Positions 26,601-35,680 of a stretch of 64,000 bases of DNA are shown here, piece after piece (the stretch's first letter is position 1; the number at the start of each line of letters is the position of its first letter). Made by a program: the position numbers and the translations under genes. The stretch spans positions 84,407,001-84,471,000 of the forward strand of contig JALJCS010000002.1 in the NCBI GenBank assembly GCA_023055355.1. Reading direction: 5' to 3'. A model generated the notes under the pieces. That model did no database searches. It was not told the origin of the DNA and was given only the letters and a program-made list of their open reading frames with translations. The DNA comes from Agelaius tricolor. Taxonomy: Eukaryota > Chordata > Aves > Passeriformes > Icteridae.

Positions 26601-27542
26601 ATAGGGATCTTCTGTAGTAAGCAAAGAGGAATGTCAGGTCTGCAGCCTGCTCTAATTCTGCATGGAAGCAAGCCATGTGTAACATGGAATCTGCTTAGGT
26701 GCTCTGTATTATGATACTTTTTCTCTAAAACTCTGTTTTCAATAAGATAATGAATTTGCAGGTTACTTAACCAGTTAGTGTTATGGATGGTGTCACCCTG
26801 AGACTGTTTCCTGATGAGAATGTTAGAGATTCCCAGTAGGTTTGAAGCCCTGAAACCAACTGTCAGTCTCAAGTGGCTCCTGTCCTAATGTGTTAGATGT
26901 TATCTCTGAGATACACTTTCTAGATGATGTCCATAGAAAGGGAAAAAAAAGGTGCTGCTGTGAGTTTTAGGATGAGAAAACCAAACTTCTGGGAAATGAT
27001 ACCCCTCAGCATAAGCTCAAGTAATTTCCTCCCAATATGTGTATCCATCTTAGCATGGTACAGGATAAATAGCAGTCTGATAGATGTCCTGAAGATTTTA
27101 GAGCTTTCCATTCATTTTTTCTAGGTCTTCAGTTTTAAGTCTCAAGCTTCTCTGAAGGTTTCTTGAAAACCAAATCTTGCACGGAAAGATGCAGCTGAGG
27201 CATCTATATACTTACTTTATTTTGTTTATTCTGTTTTTACTTTCATAATTATTTGGTATTCACTGAATTATAGTAACACACTTTGGAAACTCAGAGTGTA
27301 TTTGCAGATTAGATTAACCTGTCATATTTTTTTTTTTAAGACACAATTTTTTGTTTTGCTTTTAGGAAGGAATCTCAACGCTGGATCAGCTCCATGATGC
27401 TGGTTCTTCAAGTTCACTTCTGCAGCCAATTTCTGCAGACATGGGTGTTCCTCTTCCTGCCAAGAATCTCATGTTCAAGGAAGGTGTTTTATCTGAATGG
27501 AATGGATGGGCCCCTTCCTCAGTTCTTTTCAACCACACCTAG
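5315..27542 (+). CDS. FAM91A1: FAM91A1, complete coding region in 24 exons (span)
   Basis: FAM91A1 acts at the trans-Golgi. It forms a complex with WDR11 and C17orf75 and binds TBC1D23, helping golgin-97/golgin-245 capture vesicles arriving from endosomes (established knowledge). Joining 24 exons gives 2,514 nt, or 837 residues plus stop, almost exactly the length of the mammalian protein (about 838). Every junction is GT-AG and keeps frame. The first residues, [15 protein letters not shown], are those of the family. The FAM91 N-terminal domain covers roughly residues 8-315. An acidic/polar linker follows (about 322-365), then the FAM91 C-terminal domain (about 366-825). A second acidic Ser/Glu-rich insert lies near 670-715. 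No signal peptide or membrane segment is seen, in keeping with a cytosolic peripheral protein. The start ATG has a purine at -3 (gccATGa), and no upstream ATG lies in the likely 5' UTR. The gene spans 22 kb with introns of 107 to 2,165 bp. No frameshift or internal stop was found. Confidence 0.97.
5387..7127 (+). other. FAM91A1 intron 1
   Basis: The first part is still CpG-rich and then carries a (TG)n microsatellite (5620-5668). The rest is ordinary AT-rich intron. No further element was recognised. Confidence 0.85.
5620..5668. repeat. (TG)n dinucleotide microsatellite
   Basis: About 24 perfect TG units, in intron 1 about 235 bp after the first donor site. The length gives it potential to adopt Z-DNA and to vary between individuals. 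Confidence 0.97.
7128..7212 (+). CDS. FAM91A1: FAM91A1 coding exon 2 (residues 25-53)
   Basis: Acceptor tttcaag and donor gtgagt. Encodes [15 protein letters not shown] and then ...[10 protein letters not shown]. One base of the Val-53 codon is carried into exon 3. Confidence 0.96.
7901..8052 (+). CDS. FAM91A1: FAM91A1 coding exon 3 (residues 53-103)
   Basis: Acceptor ccctgtag, donor gtgagt. Encodes [16 protein letters not shown] and then ...[12 protein letters not shown] and ...FSYYTGIME. This is the largest exon of the N-terminal domain and matches the family closely. Confidence 0.97.
8857..8914 (+). CDS. FAM91A1: FAM91A1 coding exon 4 (residues 104-123)
   Basis: Acceptor tttttaag, donor gtaagt. 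Encodes [19 protein letters not shown], with the Cys-123 codon split across the next intron. Confidence 0.96.
10463..10530 (+). CDS. FAM91A1: FAM91A1 coding exon 5 (residues 123-145)
   Basis: Acceptor tttttcag, donor gtaagt. Encodes [16 protein letters not shown] and then ...QCRSSK. Confidence 0.97.
11732..11845 (+). CDS. FAM91A1: FAM91A1 coding exon 6 (residues 146-183)
   Basis: Acceptor ccactgcag, donor gtagtg. Encodes [16 protein letters not shown] and then ...[16 protein letters not shown]. Phase 0 on both sides. Confidence 0.97.
12376..12475. repeat. Degenerate pyrimidine-rich tandem repeat in intron 6
   Basis: The motif 'ttattctcttctct' followed by 'agaagtttttt' occurs three to four times with length variation. 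It lies about 475 bp upstream of the exon 7 acceptor. Confidence 0.85.
12951..13041 (+). CDS. FAM91A1: FAM91A1 coding exon 7 (residues 184-214)
   Basis: Acceptor taacctag, donor gtaagt. Encodes [17 protein letters not shown] and then ...GSLDFNVVH, with Ser-214 split. Confidence 0.96.
13594..13656 (+). CDS. FAM91A1: FAM91A1 coding exon 8 (residues 214-235)
   Basis: Acceptor taaaaaag, donor gtaagt. Encodes [19 protein letters not shown] and IA, with Val-235 split. Confidence 0.96.
14640..14746 (+). CDS. FAM91A1: FAM91A1 coding exon 9 (residues 235-270)
   Basis: Acceptor tatttcag, donor gtaagt. Encodes [17 protein letters not shown] and then ...[14 protein letters not shown]. Confidence 0.97.
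15509..15547 (+). CDS. FAM91A1: FAM91A1 coding exon 10 (residues 271-283)
   Basis: A 39-nt exon, the shortest in the gene. Acceptor ttttttaag, donor gtatgt. Encodes [13 protein letters not shown]. It is separated from exon 11 by the shortest intron (107 bp). Confidence 0.95.
15655..15767 (+). CDS. FAM91A1: FAM91A1 coding exon 11 (residues 284-321)
   Basis: Acceptor ttctgcag, preceded by a (TG)7 run at 15633-15646; donor gtaagt. Encodes [19 protein letters not shown] and then ...[11 protein letters not shown]. Lys-321 is split, so the 113-nt length means skipping would shift the frame. Confidence 0.96.
16660..16778 (+). CDS. FAM91A1: FAM91A1 coding exon 12 (residues 321-361)
   Basis: Acceptor attaatag, donor gttagc (weak). 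Encodes [19 protein letters not shown] and then the Ser/Thr/Asp-rich [14 protein letters not shown]. This is the polar linker between the two FAM91 domains. Confidence 0.94.
17167..17279 (+). CDS. FAM91A1: FAM91A1 coding exon 13 (residues 361-398)
   Basis: Acceptor tctattag, donor gtatgt. Encodes [19 protein letters not shown] and then ...[15 protein letters not shown], the beginning of the FAM91 C-terminal domain. Confidence 0.96.
17486..17572 (+). CDS. FAM91A1: FAM91A1 coding exon 14 (residues 399-427)
   Basis: Acceptor gtttcag, donor gtaaat. Encodes [19 protein letters not shown] and [10 protein letters not shown]. Phase 0 on both sides. Confidence 0.97.
17979..18111 (+). CDS. FAM91A1: FAM91A1 coding exon 15 (residues 428-472)
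   Basis: Acceptor cttgttcag, donor gtactg (weak). Encodes [32 protein letters not shown] and ...QPDQPNN. Gly-472 is split. Reading through the donor gives an open frame to a stop at 18276-18278, so intron retention would append a short unrelated tail. Confidence 0.95.
18759..18907 (+). CDS. FAM91A1: FAM91A1 coding exon 16 (residues 472-521)
   Basis: Acceptor gaacatag, donor gtgaaa. Encodes [19 protein letters not shown] and then ...[19 protein letters not shown] and ...SCTPQ. Confidence 0.97.
19322..19456 (+). CDS. FAM91A1: FAM91A1 coding exon 17 (residues 522-566)
   Basis: Acceptor ctcttcag, donor gtagtc. Encodes [19 protein letters not shown] and then ...[17 protein letters not shown]. 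135 nt, phase 0. Confidence 0.97.
21622..21735 (+). CDS. FAM91A1: FAM91A1 coding exon 18 (residues 567-604)
   Basis: Acceptor tcttccag, donor gtacag. Encodes [19 protein letters not shown] and [19 protein letters not shown]. Confidence 0.97.
22636..22708 (+). CDS. FAM91A1: FAM91A1 coding exon 19 (residues 605-629)
   Basis: Acceptor atgttcag, donor gtaatg. Encodes [19 protein letters not shown] and AEQQG, with Asp-629 split. Confidence 0.96.
23906..24055 (+). CDS. FAM91A1: FAM91A1 coding exon 20 (residues 629-679)
   Basis: Acceptor tccttag, donor gttggt (weak). Encodes [19 protein letters not shown] and then ...[16 protein letters not shown] and ...[11 protein letters not shown]. Confidence 0.95.
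24526..24633 (+). CDS. FAM91A1: FAM91A1 coding exon 21 (residues 679-715)
   Basis: Acceptor gcctttag, donor gtaaaa. Encodes [19 protein letters not shown] and [17 protein letters not shown]. This is an acidic, Ser-rich and probably disordered insert of the C-terminal domain, the least conserved part of the family. Confidence 0.94.
24887..25010 (+). CDS. FAM91A1: FAM91A1 coding exon 22 (residues 715-756)
   Basis: Acceptor ttttgtag, donor gtgagc. Encodes [19 protein letters not shown] and [19 protein letters not shown], then RKE. Ser-756 is split. Confidence 0.96.
25979..26048 (+). CDS. FAM91A1: FAM91A1 coding exon 23 (residues 756-779)
   Basis: Acceptor ttttacag, donor gtaagg. Encodes [19 protein letters not shown] and VHSFQ. 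Confidence 0.96.
27366..27542 (+). CDS. FAM91A1: FAM91A1 coding exon 24 and stop (residues 780-837)
   Basis: Acceptor cttttag. Encodes [19 protein letters not shown], then ...[19 protein letters not shown], and ends [16 protein letters not shown] before TAG at 27540-27542. The last few residues differ from the mammalian tail as I remember it, which is the usual pattern at this terminus. Confidence 0.95.
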   Translation, partial: EGISTLDQLHDAGSSSSLLQPISADMGVPLPAKNLMFKEGVLSEWNGWAPSSVLFNHT

Positions 27543-29980
27543 GGAACAGGTCAAATAGAGGTTCTTGTGTATTGATCACTAAATGCCTTTCTTCTATTAT
27601 GGTTAATTCCTAGTGCCAACCACTAAGAAGTGTATGCTGCTGCTGCAGCATAACCCGTGTAAAAATAGTGTTACAAAATGTGTTGTGTTGCAGTACTGGA
27701 GAAGTACTTAAACTGTCTAGAACTTGTTACTCATTACTGCATATCTTGCTGCAACAGAGAGCTTTTTAGCTGTCAGCACTATTTTTATCTTGAGACAATC
27801 TTTCTTTTATAACTAAACATGCCCTTTCTAGGCTTTCTGATGATTGTTAAATTTCTATGCTGTCACCACAAAATTGCAATAGTAGTTTTCTATGTTCGTT
27901 ACTCAGACATAAATTCTGTTTAGTTTTGTACTGTATTACTGAAATTTTTTCTGTAAAAAGGTAAGAGATTTGGCTCTTCCTCTGAGAGCTCAGTGATACC
28001 AACTGATTAAATAAAAATATCATGATGATATGGGGCATTAAGGATTGTTGAATTCTGTAGTTCAGCTTAACGGTGGGGCCTTGACAAATCATACAGTGGA
28101 AGGAAGAGGCTGAGTTAGTGCAGACTCAGTGTCCTGCTGATGACCTAAGGCCACTTTGAAGATGAGTGGTGCACTTCCATCTCTGTCAGTATTTGGTGGA
28201 GGTATGGAATTGTGGAAGATCTGAGGTGGTTATCTCTGTTTGCAGAGTTCTCAAAGATAATGGATTCATCCTCCTCTTGGTGTGAAACCAGGAGTGTCTG
28301 AAATTTGATCCCACTGGGAGACTTTGGCTGTAATTTGAAGCTGGTGATGATTCCTGTGGGAAATTCCTGTTGTCATAAAGTGAGTTTAAAGTAGATAACT
28401 AGTTCTGTCCTGTTGATTAATGTTTGAAAGAACAGAGCTCTTGATTTTTCACATCAGTTGTTAGCAAAGGAAGATAAGAGCAGAGGATGTGAAGACAGAA
28501 AATCCAGTGAATCTGTGTTCCTTGAACTATTAGCTGTTGATCATGAAAAAAAATTAACAGTAAGCTTTTTCATCTAAAATCATGTTCTGGCTCTGTTTGT
28601 AGGGGATGACTTTATGTAGCATGACTTTGTTTATATTAGGTATTAACAACTTTTTGCCAGCTTAAAAAATTCTGTTCCATCAAGCACACAAGGAGGACAA
28701 GCAATGTAGTTTGTGAAGACTTCTCTGCTAGCTCCCTTCTTTACTAGAACTGCCTTGTTTTAAATAGTCATAACTAAAAATGAGACTTAATCATCCTGCC
28801 ATTACTGTCCTGCAATACAGAGTGGGTCAAGGATCTGTGGCACAGATGGTGCTGAACAGCAGCAAGGTGAAAAGGGCAACATTTGGGTTTGTATCCTGTT
28901 CTGCATTAAAAAAGCATGTCAAAAGCTTGAAGAGGACAAATGTACAAATGTATAGGATAATGCAGTGACTTAATTTACAACTGTGAAGATCCCATTCTTT
29001 TTCACTGGCTTTGTGTACATTCCTGAAGTGTAAGCATAGGACTTGTGCTCTAAGAAACTGGAAAACTGTAGTGCTTCAGTTTGCTCAGTGCTGCTTTCTT
29101 ACATCAGTTTTGTTCTGGAATTTTACCAGCAATAGCTGAACTTAGCATTCTGCATATATCACAGTTACATCACCCATATAAAGTTGATAATTTACACTAC
29201 TGTGACTTTTTGTACTGGACATACATACTCTCTATAGCGGTTTTTAAGTTGCCTTATTTCCTCCAAAGTAAATTGAAGAGGAATTGGATGTCAATCTGCT
29301 ATAAATGGCTGAGAAAACCTTTACTGTGAGAACTGTTACATAGAGATGAAGCCAAGACCTGGCACTGTAGAGGAATTCAGCAGTAGTGATGGCTTACACT
29401 TCCAGGGCTATAGGTGTTACTTTAAGTGCGACTGTGAGCTGCAGTAGGTGAGCTAGTTTGCTGTATTGTATTAAATTTTGCCATGCACTATCCATGTATG
29501 TAAAGTGAAGATAGTGCAAGTTGTATGAAAGTTTGAAAATAGATGAAAACTTACTGTTCTCACTGCATATTCTTCAGTGTTGCTAAGTGAAGGATATTAT
29601 CCTTTGTTACTAGGTTGTCTAAAGTAAAGTTTCTCAATAAAAGTAGTCTGCTCCTCAGAGTTGGTTAATACCCATAAATCTTACAGTTAATGGTGAGAAT
29701 TCCAGATGTGTTGCAGTTTGTTAGAACTCAAGCCACTCTTACTTAGGGGCTTCAACACTAGTTTAGGAGCTTAAATATTCAAATCTGCATATCTGAAGTT
29801 TACTGAATAAATTGTAACCAAAGAAGTCTATTGAAATTCCTGAAACTCTATTACAGCAACAGTGATTGGGATGGTCAAGAGGCTTCAAACTTATGTGACT
29901 TTTGTTTTAAATATGGTGTAAAAACCCAACAGGTCTCAAAGATCTTCATACCAAAAGAATCTATTTTATATTGTATTGCA

Positions 29981-29986
29981 AATAAA
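29981..29986 (+). terminator. Poly(A) signal candidate 1 (AATAAA)
   Basis: Canonical hexamer 2.44 kb after the stop codon, followed within 60 nt by U-rich 'atttcttttcttc' and 'ggtagttttattg', a plausible downstream element. Confidence 0.5.
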
Positions 29987-30440
29987 GACAAATTAAATCA
30001 ATTTCTTTTCTTCAGGTAGTTTTATTGACTGGGGGAAAAAAATCACATGCATTACACATTGTAAAGCTGTTTTAAGTTTCTGTTTCAGCAAGATTTTTAG
30101 CTTGAAGAAGACAGTTTGGCTTTGTGCTCTGGCACAACCCAAGTAGTATTGAAGCTAGATGGATATACCTGAAGATGTTCAGGAGCCAGCTAAGAAGTGT
30201 GTTACATTTGTTTTCAGGTTTTTTTGATCATGATTTATTGCACTTTTTTCCTTCATTGTTTTCAGATTTTCCCTTACTTTCTTGTTCAGTGTTTCAAATG
30301 GTTTGTATTTTGGAAGTTTTAAGTACAACTGTAACTGAATACAGTTGTGCTCTTCTAGTGTGACATTGTTAATATTATACATTGAATTGTACAAAGTCTG
30401 TGTTCAATTAAATTATTGACACATGTAACAAATGTTTACA

Positions 30441-30446
30441 AATAAA
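30441..30446 (+). terminator. Poly(A) signal candidate 2 (AATAAA)
   Basis: Canonical hexamer 2.9 kb after the stop codon, followed closely by GU-rich 'ctgtggtgtagg', a good cleavage-stimulation element. It could be the distal site. Confidence 0.5.
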
Positions 30447-30470
30447 CTGTGGTGTAGGTCAAACCATGTG

Positions 30471-33400
30471 CAGAATCCTTCTCATGCAGCAGTTTTATTC
30501 TTGGGCACAGTCATGTCCCTCTGTCACTGCAGTGCTCAAGCCCACCAAGTGTCATTTAGCATCCTTCCCCAGTACACCTGCAGTTCTGCAGAGATGCAGT
30601 TTCCCCAGTGCAAAGCCTCTGTTCTGGTGTCATCTTTCCCAGCCAGGTACTTGTCCTTCCCCTTCTCCTCAGAGGCTGAGAGCATTGTGCATGCTGCCCT
30701 CAGCCACACCTAAACCTGTAGTTTTGGATTTTTGGGTATTTGAAGGCACTTGTGCATGTGGTGCCTTACCTGTTTGCATTGGCTAAAGACATTTTTGACT
30801 AGGAACTTGAAAAAAATGAGACAAAAATTGTTTATGTGAGGTAATGCAGGCCAAGGATTAATTTTAGCAGTATAACTGCAATGAATCTGATGTCAGTGTG
30901 AAAAATACAGACATAGATGATGAAAGAAATCAAATAATCTCCTCCTGTGTTTAAACCTTCCTTTATTCTAGCCTAGATTTTCTTGAGAATGTGTATGTAA
31001 CTACCTTTTTATGTTTTTCCTCTTCACCATTTGTTCCACTTGATCATTCCCAATGTGTGTCTCTAGCTTTGTCTTTGTGATAGACCTCAAGGCTCCTTTT
31101 GGACCACAAAGAAATGCATCTGGTTTTATTGTGCAGCACTTGAAGCTAATGTTAATCCTTCCCTCAATTCCCTGGAACAAAGCCAAGCTTCTTAATGTTT
31201 CTTGGAAATGGCTTTGGGGGACTTTGATAAACAAAATTGCTTTCTTAGGAGCTACTTGGTACAAAAAATGCCTTTTGGAAATGGTCCTCCTGGTGAGAGC
31301 AGGCTGGGGCTGGGCAGGGTGTAGGAATGGCCTGGAGACTTGAAGTCCTTGAGGGTGTGCAGTGAGGTGCTGAGCTCAGGGTTCTTCCAGGTACACACAG
31401 AGCTGAGTGAGTGAGGTGGCACAATGGCCCTGGGTCTCTGCCCTCAGCTGCACAGCTATTGGGGCTTGGGGCAGCACATCCCTCCTCCTGGGCACACCCT
31501 TGTCCTTGATCCTGCAGAGCTGCACAGAAGTGAATCAAAAAATCACCCTGATACATGGTGGCATTGGTTTGTGACAATTTAATATATTATTATATTCAAC
31601 TGGGAAAAAATGGAAATAAGAAACTAATGGTGATGAGGGGGAAAGAAGAATAGTCTAGAAAAAGTGTTGGGAGAAGGGGGAAACATCTTTCTGATTTATG
31701 TCCTAGAGTTTGCTCTTAACAGAATGAGGTGGAAGTGCATCTCTTAATTACCAGTGTTCAGGGACCCTTCCCTGCCTAAAAAAAAGAAGGGAAAGAAGCT
31801 AGAGGCAGAAATGAGAAGTGCCAAGGTTGTGAGCAGAGTGGAAAGTAGGGAGTAAAAATAGGACTGGAAAGTACTCTTGATAGCTTATTTTTTCAGCTTT
31901 CTGAGCTTCAAATAATCAGCATTAATAGGCCTGGATTGGATGTTCACGAGATGTATTAAAAAAAAGTGTTGAAAAAGTGTATCAAGTGTTACTCCAGTCA
32001 TTTGTAAATTAATTCTGATTGAGTAGCTGTTGTACTCTGAAGCCATCTGCTTGTTTAGCTGTAGCTCAGTGTGAGTGATGTAGGACAACCAGAACGGGTT
32101 TCTAGACACACAAATGTCCTGTAGGTGTCAGCACTTCTCTTGCTATTTTACTGATTTGCAGCAACAGAAGTAGCAGGAAAAAACAGTGGATTGTTTTTTT
32201 TGGTTGGTTGGTTTTTTTAAATTAAAAGTATTCAAGTGGATATTCTTTGCTAGTGAACGCTATTGAAGCAAAGTTTTATACAATTAACAGGAACTAACAG
32301 GCTGAGCTCTCCTTACTGGATAAAGAAGCTTCAGAAAATTGACTTGGTTAAAATGCTACTTGCAAAATATCATATAGCTTATCATATAGTTTATAAAACT
32401 GTCTAAATAATAGGACTAAGCCTTTGGTAAATATTGAAACAAATGACACTCACCAGTTGTAATGTGCTCTGCCATATGTGACAGCATCTCTGAGGTTAAG
32501 CATTAGCTCCAGGTTGGCAGAGTTCTGACTTCTGAAGCAGTCATGAACATGGAATGAGACACAGGACTTACATGCAGCTGGTTCACATTCATGTTTGTTC
32601 ATCTGCTGTAAATCCAACAAGGACAGGCTTGCACCAACCCAGCCTTCCAGGGGCACTGGAGCCCAGCTCTGAAGGGTGACTCAGCAGTGAGTGAGTGTGT
32701 GTGACTCAAGTGTCTGAGCACCATGGGGAACTGGGGTCTGAGACACCTTGGAAGCAGGAGGAGAAACATGGTTTAGCCCAGTGCTGTTCACAGAGGATTT
32801 GGTTGGGAGGATGGAAGAGTTAATTTAAACCATCTTTTTAATGCATAGGAAGAAAATAGGCATGGAGCACCCTCTCTCTTGGACTCAGAACTCTCAGCAG
32901 CCTGGCAAGTGTGATGATATCAGCACAGCCATTTGATTCAGAAAGAGATTTGGGATTTGTGTTCAGAAGACTGCTGAAGTTCAGTTTTGTAGCATTCCAT
33001 GCTTGCTCTACTTGAGCCTGGTTAGCAATTTGTCTAGGTTGTCTCTGTATTTCTGACCTCATGAATTACTAAAGAGCTCTTTTTCCTGACACTTGTTTCC
33101 AAGGCAGTCCAAGAGAGTATTAATAGCTGAATTTCCATATGGGTGTTTCTAAATACTGGTTTCTTTGGCTAAGGAGTGTGATTTTGTTGGCTCATATTCT
33201 TCATAAGACCAACACTTGTCCTCTTCCTGGAGAGCTGATGTCACAACTATGCAGAATATGTTCTGAGAGAACTGAGGGGATGTCAGTGACAAAACTGAAG
33301 GTTTATCCATGGTAGCACATGTGATAATATTTCAGAAGGGGGAATTATCCTGCATTTTCATCTCTAATCTTCAGCGCAGATGCATCTGAGATCAATCATT

Positions 33401-35153
33401 GAACAGATGGCAGGATCTGTAATTCAAGCATTCAGTGCCCTTGTCTCCAGGATGCCTGTACAGGAGGTGAAGGTGCCATGAGGTGTGAGTGAAGCCAGAT
33501 AAAACAGAGCCAGTTCCTCTGGACAAGATGGTCTGGAGATTATCTTTTTACTTCAGCTTATGCATTGAAATAATTCATTTATCTGTGTCAAGCCTGCAGA
33601 TTGAGTTGGTGAAGCCAGCAGCTCCTGAGGAGGTCACTAAACCTGTTTTCAGTGAGGTGAATTGGGCAAAGGCAACAGCCCTTTGCAAAGCCAGCAGCAG
33701 GAAGAGCTTGGTCTTGGCTACAAAATAAACCCATGGGGCTACATAAATACATGAAGTACCCAAGCCAACTTTTACAAGCAGTGCAGCACAGAAAATGCTG
33801 ATTTGCTAAAAGGGAAGAACTATTTGGGCCTGAGATGCCTGGATGTGTGCAATGGATCCTTTTGGTTGATGATCATCCACAGATGATCAGACTTAGTCCC
33901 TGCTCTGAATCAGGTGTGCCATTACTCTTAAGTGATATCATCTTCTTTGCTGTAACTATTATAATTCATATAAATAGTTGCATATTATGGAATAAAACTC
34001 TGAAGCCAGAAATTATTAAACAAATCAGCATGCCACATAGGAGATTCTTTATAGTCCTGGCTCTGAGTTGGGCAAAACAGCTGCTTTGTTTATCAAGGGG
34101 AAAATCTAGCTACTACTTTCTTAGATGCAGAACAAACTTACTTTTTTCATAAACTGATTTTTAACTCCCAGCAAGTGGGACAAGTGTGTTGCTGATACTG
34201 GAAGAGCACCAATTGCTGCCTGATAGGGCTTTAAAAGGTTGCAAACAGCAGGCAGGACTTCTCCAGTCCTACAGAGAGCACCCTTGCATTTAAAAAATAA
34301 GACTAATCTTTTAGAGAAGTGTTGTTATGTCTGATTCTCCTAGGGTAAAAGTCAAGACCAGCTATCCAGAGCTCCTGATTTTTAGAAAAATATTTTTTTC
34401 CTCTAAACACACCTTCTACTTTCCTATCTCTCTATTCATGACTGAATCTCCATCTGCAGAGAGTGGATGAGCTTGGTGTGGAAGTTGAAACTTCTGACTG
34501 CATCTCCTGGCTTGGCTTTGATTCATCTTGCTTTTCCTTCACCTTTACAAGTGTCCCAGGGCTGAGGTGGCCCCTGCTGGGTGTGTGCCTGCAGCAGAGG
34601 TCCCTCCCTGCCCCCAGGACCCTGGCAGGGGCTGGGGGCTGTGCCTGGCTGTGTCCCCCCCTGGCCAAATGCCCTCTGTCAGCAATGGCAAGGCCGTGGT
34701 GTTCAGAGTCCTGCTGCCAGCAGCTGTGTGTGCCTGTGCCCCCACGGGGGGACACCATCACTCCCTGAGTGCTAAAAGGGACCCCTGGACCATGTAGGCA
34801 GTGTCCCACCCCTTTGGACCATCCCACAGCAGGATTCCCAGGGCTGGCTTCCCTGCTGCCTGTGGCAGTGGGGTGGGGCTTGGCTGGCTCACAGACCCAA
34901 GCTGGGGCCACAGCCTCAGGGATTGCCTGAAGTAATTTGCAGACAGGTGTCCCCTGGTTATGCTTTGCTTTTTTGTGGGCTAACAGTCAGGTAGTATTTT
35001 GTGGGAGAAGGGAAGGAGAGAGATGGGAAGGAATGATTCTTAGTGCATGGATCTTATTAGGAAAAAAAACCCAAGAATTTTTGCTGCTCCTCATAGATTT
35101 CCATTTGCTTGAGTAGAGAACAGCTCAGGTGGATTTCTTAAAATATTTAGATG
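30471..35153. other. Intergenic, nothing recognised
   Basis: No coding exon or recognised element. Two GC-richer islands (about 31280-31530 and 34540-34910) give overlapping open frames on both strands, but their translations are low-complexity Pro/Ala/Cys-rich and match nothing I know. A short 'ttggttggttgg' run lies near 32200. Confidence 0.45.
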
Positions 35154-35159
35154 ATAAGT
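35154..35159. repeat. Target-site duplication, left copy (ATAAGT)
   Basis: An identical hexamer occurs at 35539-35544, immediately outside the other end of the solo LTR. Confidence 0.9.
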
Positions 35160-35538
35160 TGTGGTGGTGTTCACAGGGGTCCCAGGATGAGGGAAGAGAT
35201 GAGAATGTTGGCTCCATGTTTCAGAAGGCCTGATTTATTTTATGATATATATTACATTAAAACTATACTAAAAGAATAGAAGAAAGGATTTCATCAGAAG
35301 GCTGGCTAAGAATAGAAAAAGAATGATAACAAAGGCTTGTGACTGACTGAGACAGTCCAGACAGCTGGGCTGTGATTGGCCATTCATTAGAAACAACCAC
35401 ATGAGACCAATCACAGATGCACCTGTTGCATTCCCCAGCAGCAGATAACCATTGTTTACATTTTGTTCCTGAGGCCTCTCGGCTTCTCAGGAGAAAAAAT
35501 CCTAAGGAAAGGATTTTTCATAAAACATGTCTGTGACA
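35160..35538 (-). mobile_element. Solo LTR of an endogenous retrovirus (class II / ERVK-like)
   Basis: The 379-bp element has TG...CA termini and is flanked by perfect 6-bp direct repeats (ATAAGT), the duplication length typical of class II (ERVK) retroviruses. Read on the minus strand it starts TGTCACAGACATG and passes a CCAAT-type motif (attggtctcatg). It then reaches a putative poly(A)/R region rich in 'ttcttttagtatag' and 'aataaatcaggcc', and ends in a CCTGGGACCCC-type stretch. The sequence resembles an abundant passerine LTR family I know, named here only by type. There is no internal gag/pol/env sequence, so it arose by LTR-LTR recombination. Confidence 0.92.
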
Positions 35539-35544
35539 ATAAGT
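35539..35544. repeat. Target-site duplication, right copy (ATAAGT)
   Basis: Perfect match to 35154-35159. Confidence 0.9.
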
Positions 35545-35607
35545 CTAGTTTGATTAAATGCTATGTGATCTGCTGCAGCTTTGCCATGATGGAAAAAATC
35601 TCCCCTT

Positions 35608-35680
35608 CTGAGATCAATTATTCTGTACTGAGATCAATTATTCTGTACTGAGATCAATTATTCGGTACTGAGATCAATTA
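35608..35680. repeat. 20-bp minisatellite, about 3.7 copies
   Basis: The unit 'ctgagatcaattattctgta' repeats three times in tandem with a single t-to-g change in the third copy. A partial fourth copy (ctgagatcaatta) follows. It lies 64 bp beyond the solo LTR. Confidence 0.95.

Larger units (their letters stand above)
19457..27365 (+). other. FAM91A1 introns 17-23 (non-coding parts between exons 17 and 24)
   Basis: Seven introns of 253 to 2,165 bp, with intron 17 the longest in the gene. I see no recognisable transposon, RNA gene or long repeat. The open frames here on either strand carry no family signature. Confidence 0.6.
27543..30470 (+). other. FAM91A1 3' UTR (extent inferred)
   Basis: AT-rich, with no other gene signal. 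Mammalian FAM91A1 has a 3' UTR of about 2.5 kb as I recall it, so the transcript probably ends at one of the poly(A) signals near 29981 or 30441. Earlier AATAAA hexamers at 28010-28015, 29636-29641 and 29806-29811 could give shorter isoforms. Open frames within this stretch are spurious. Confidence 0.6.
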
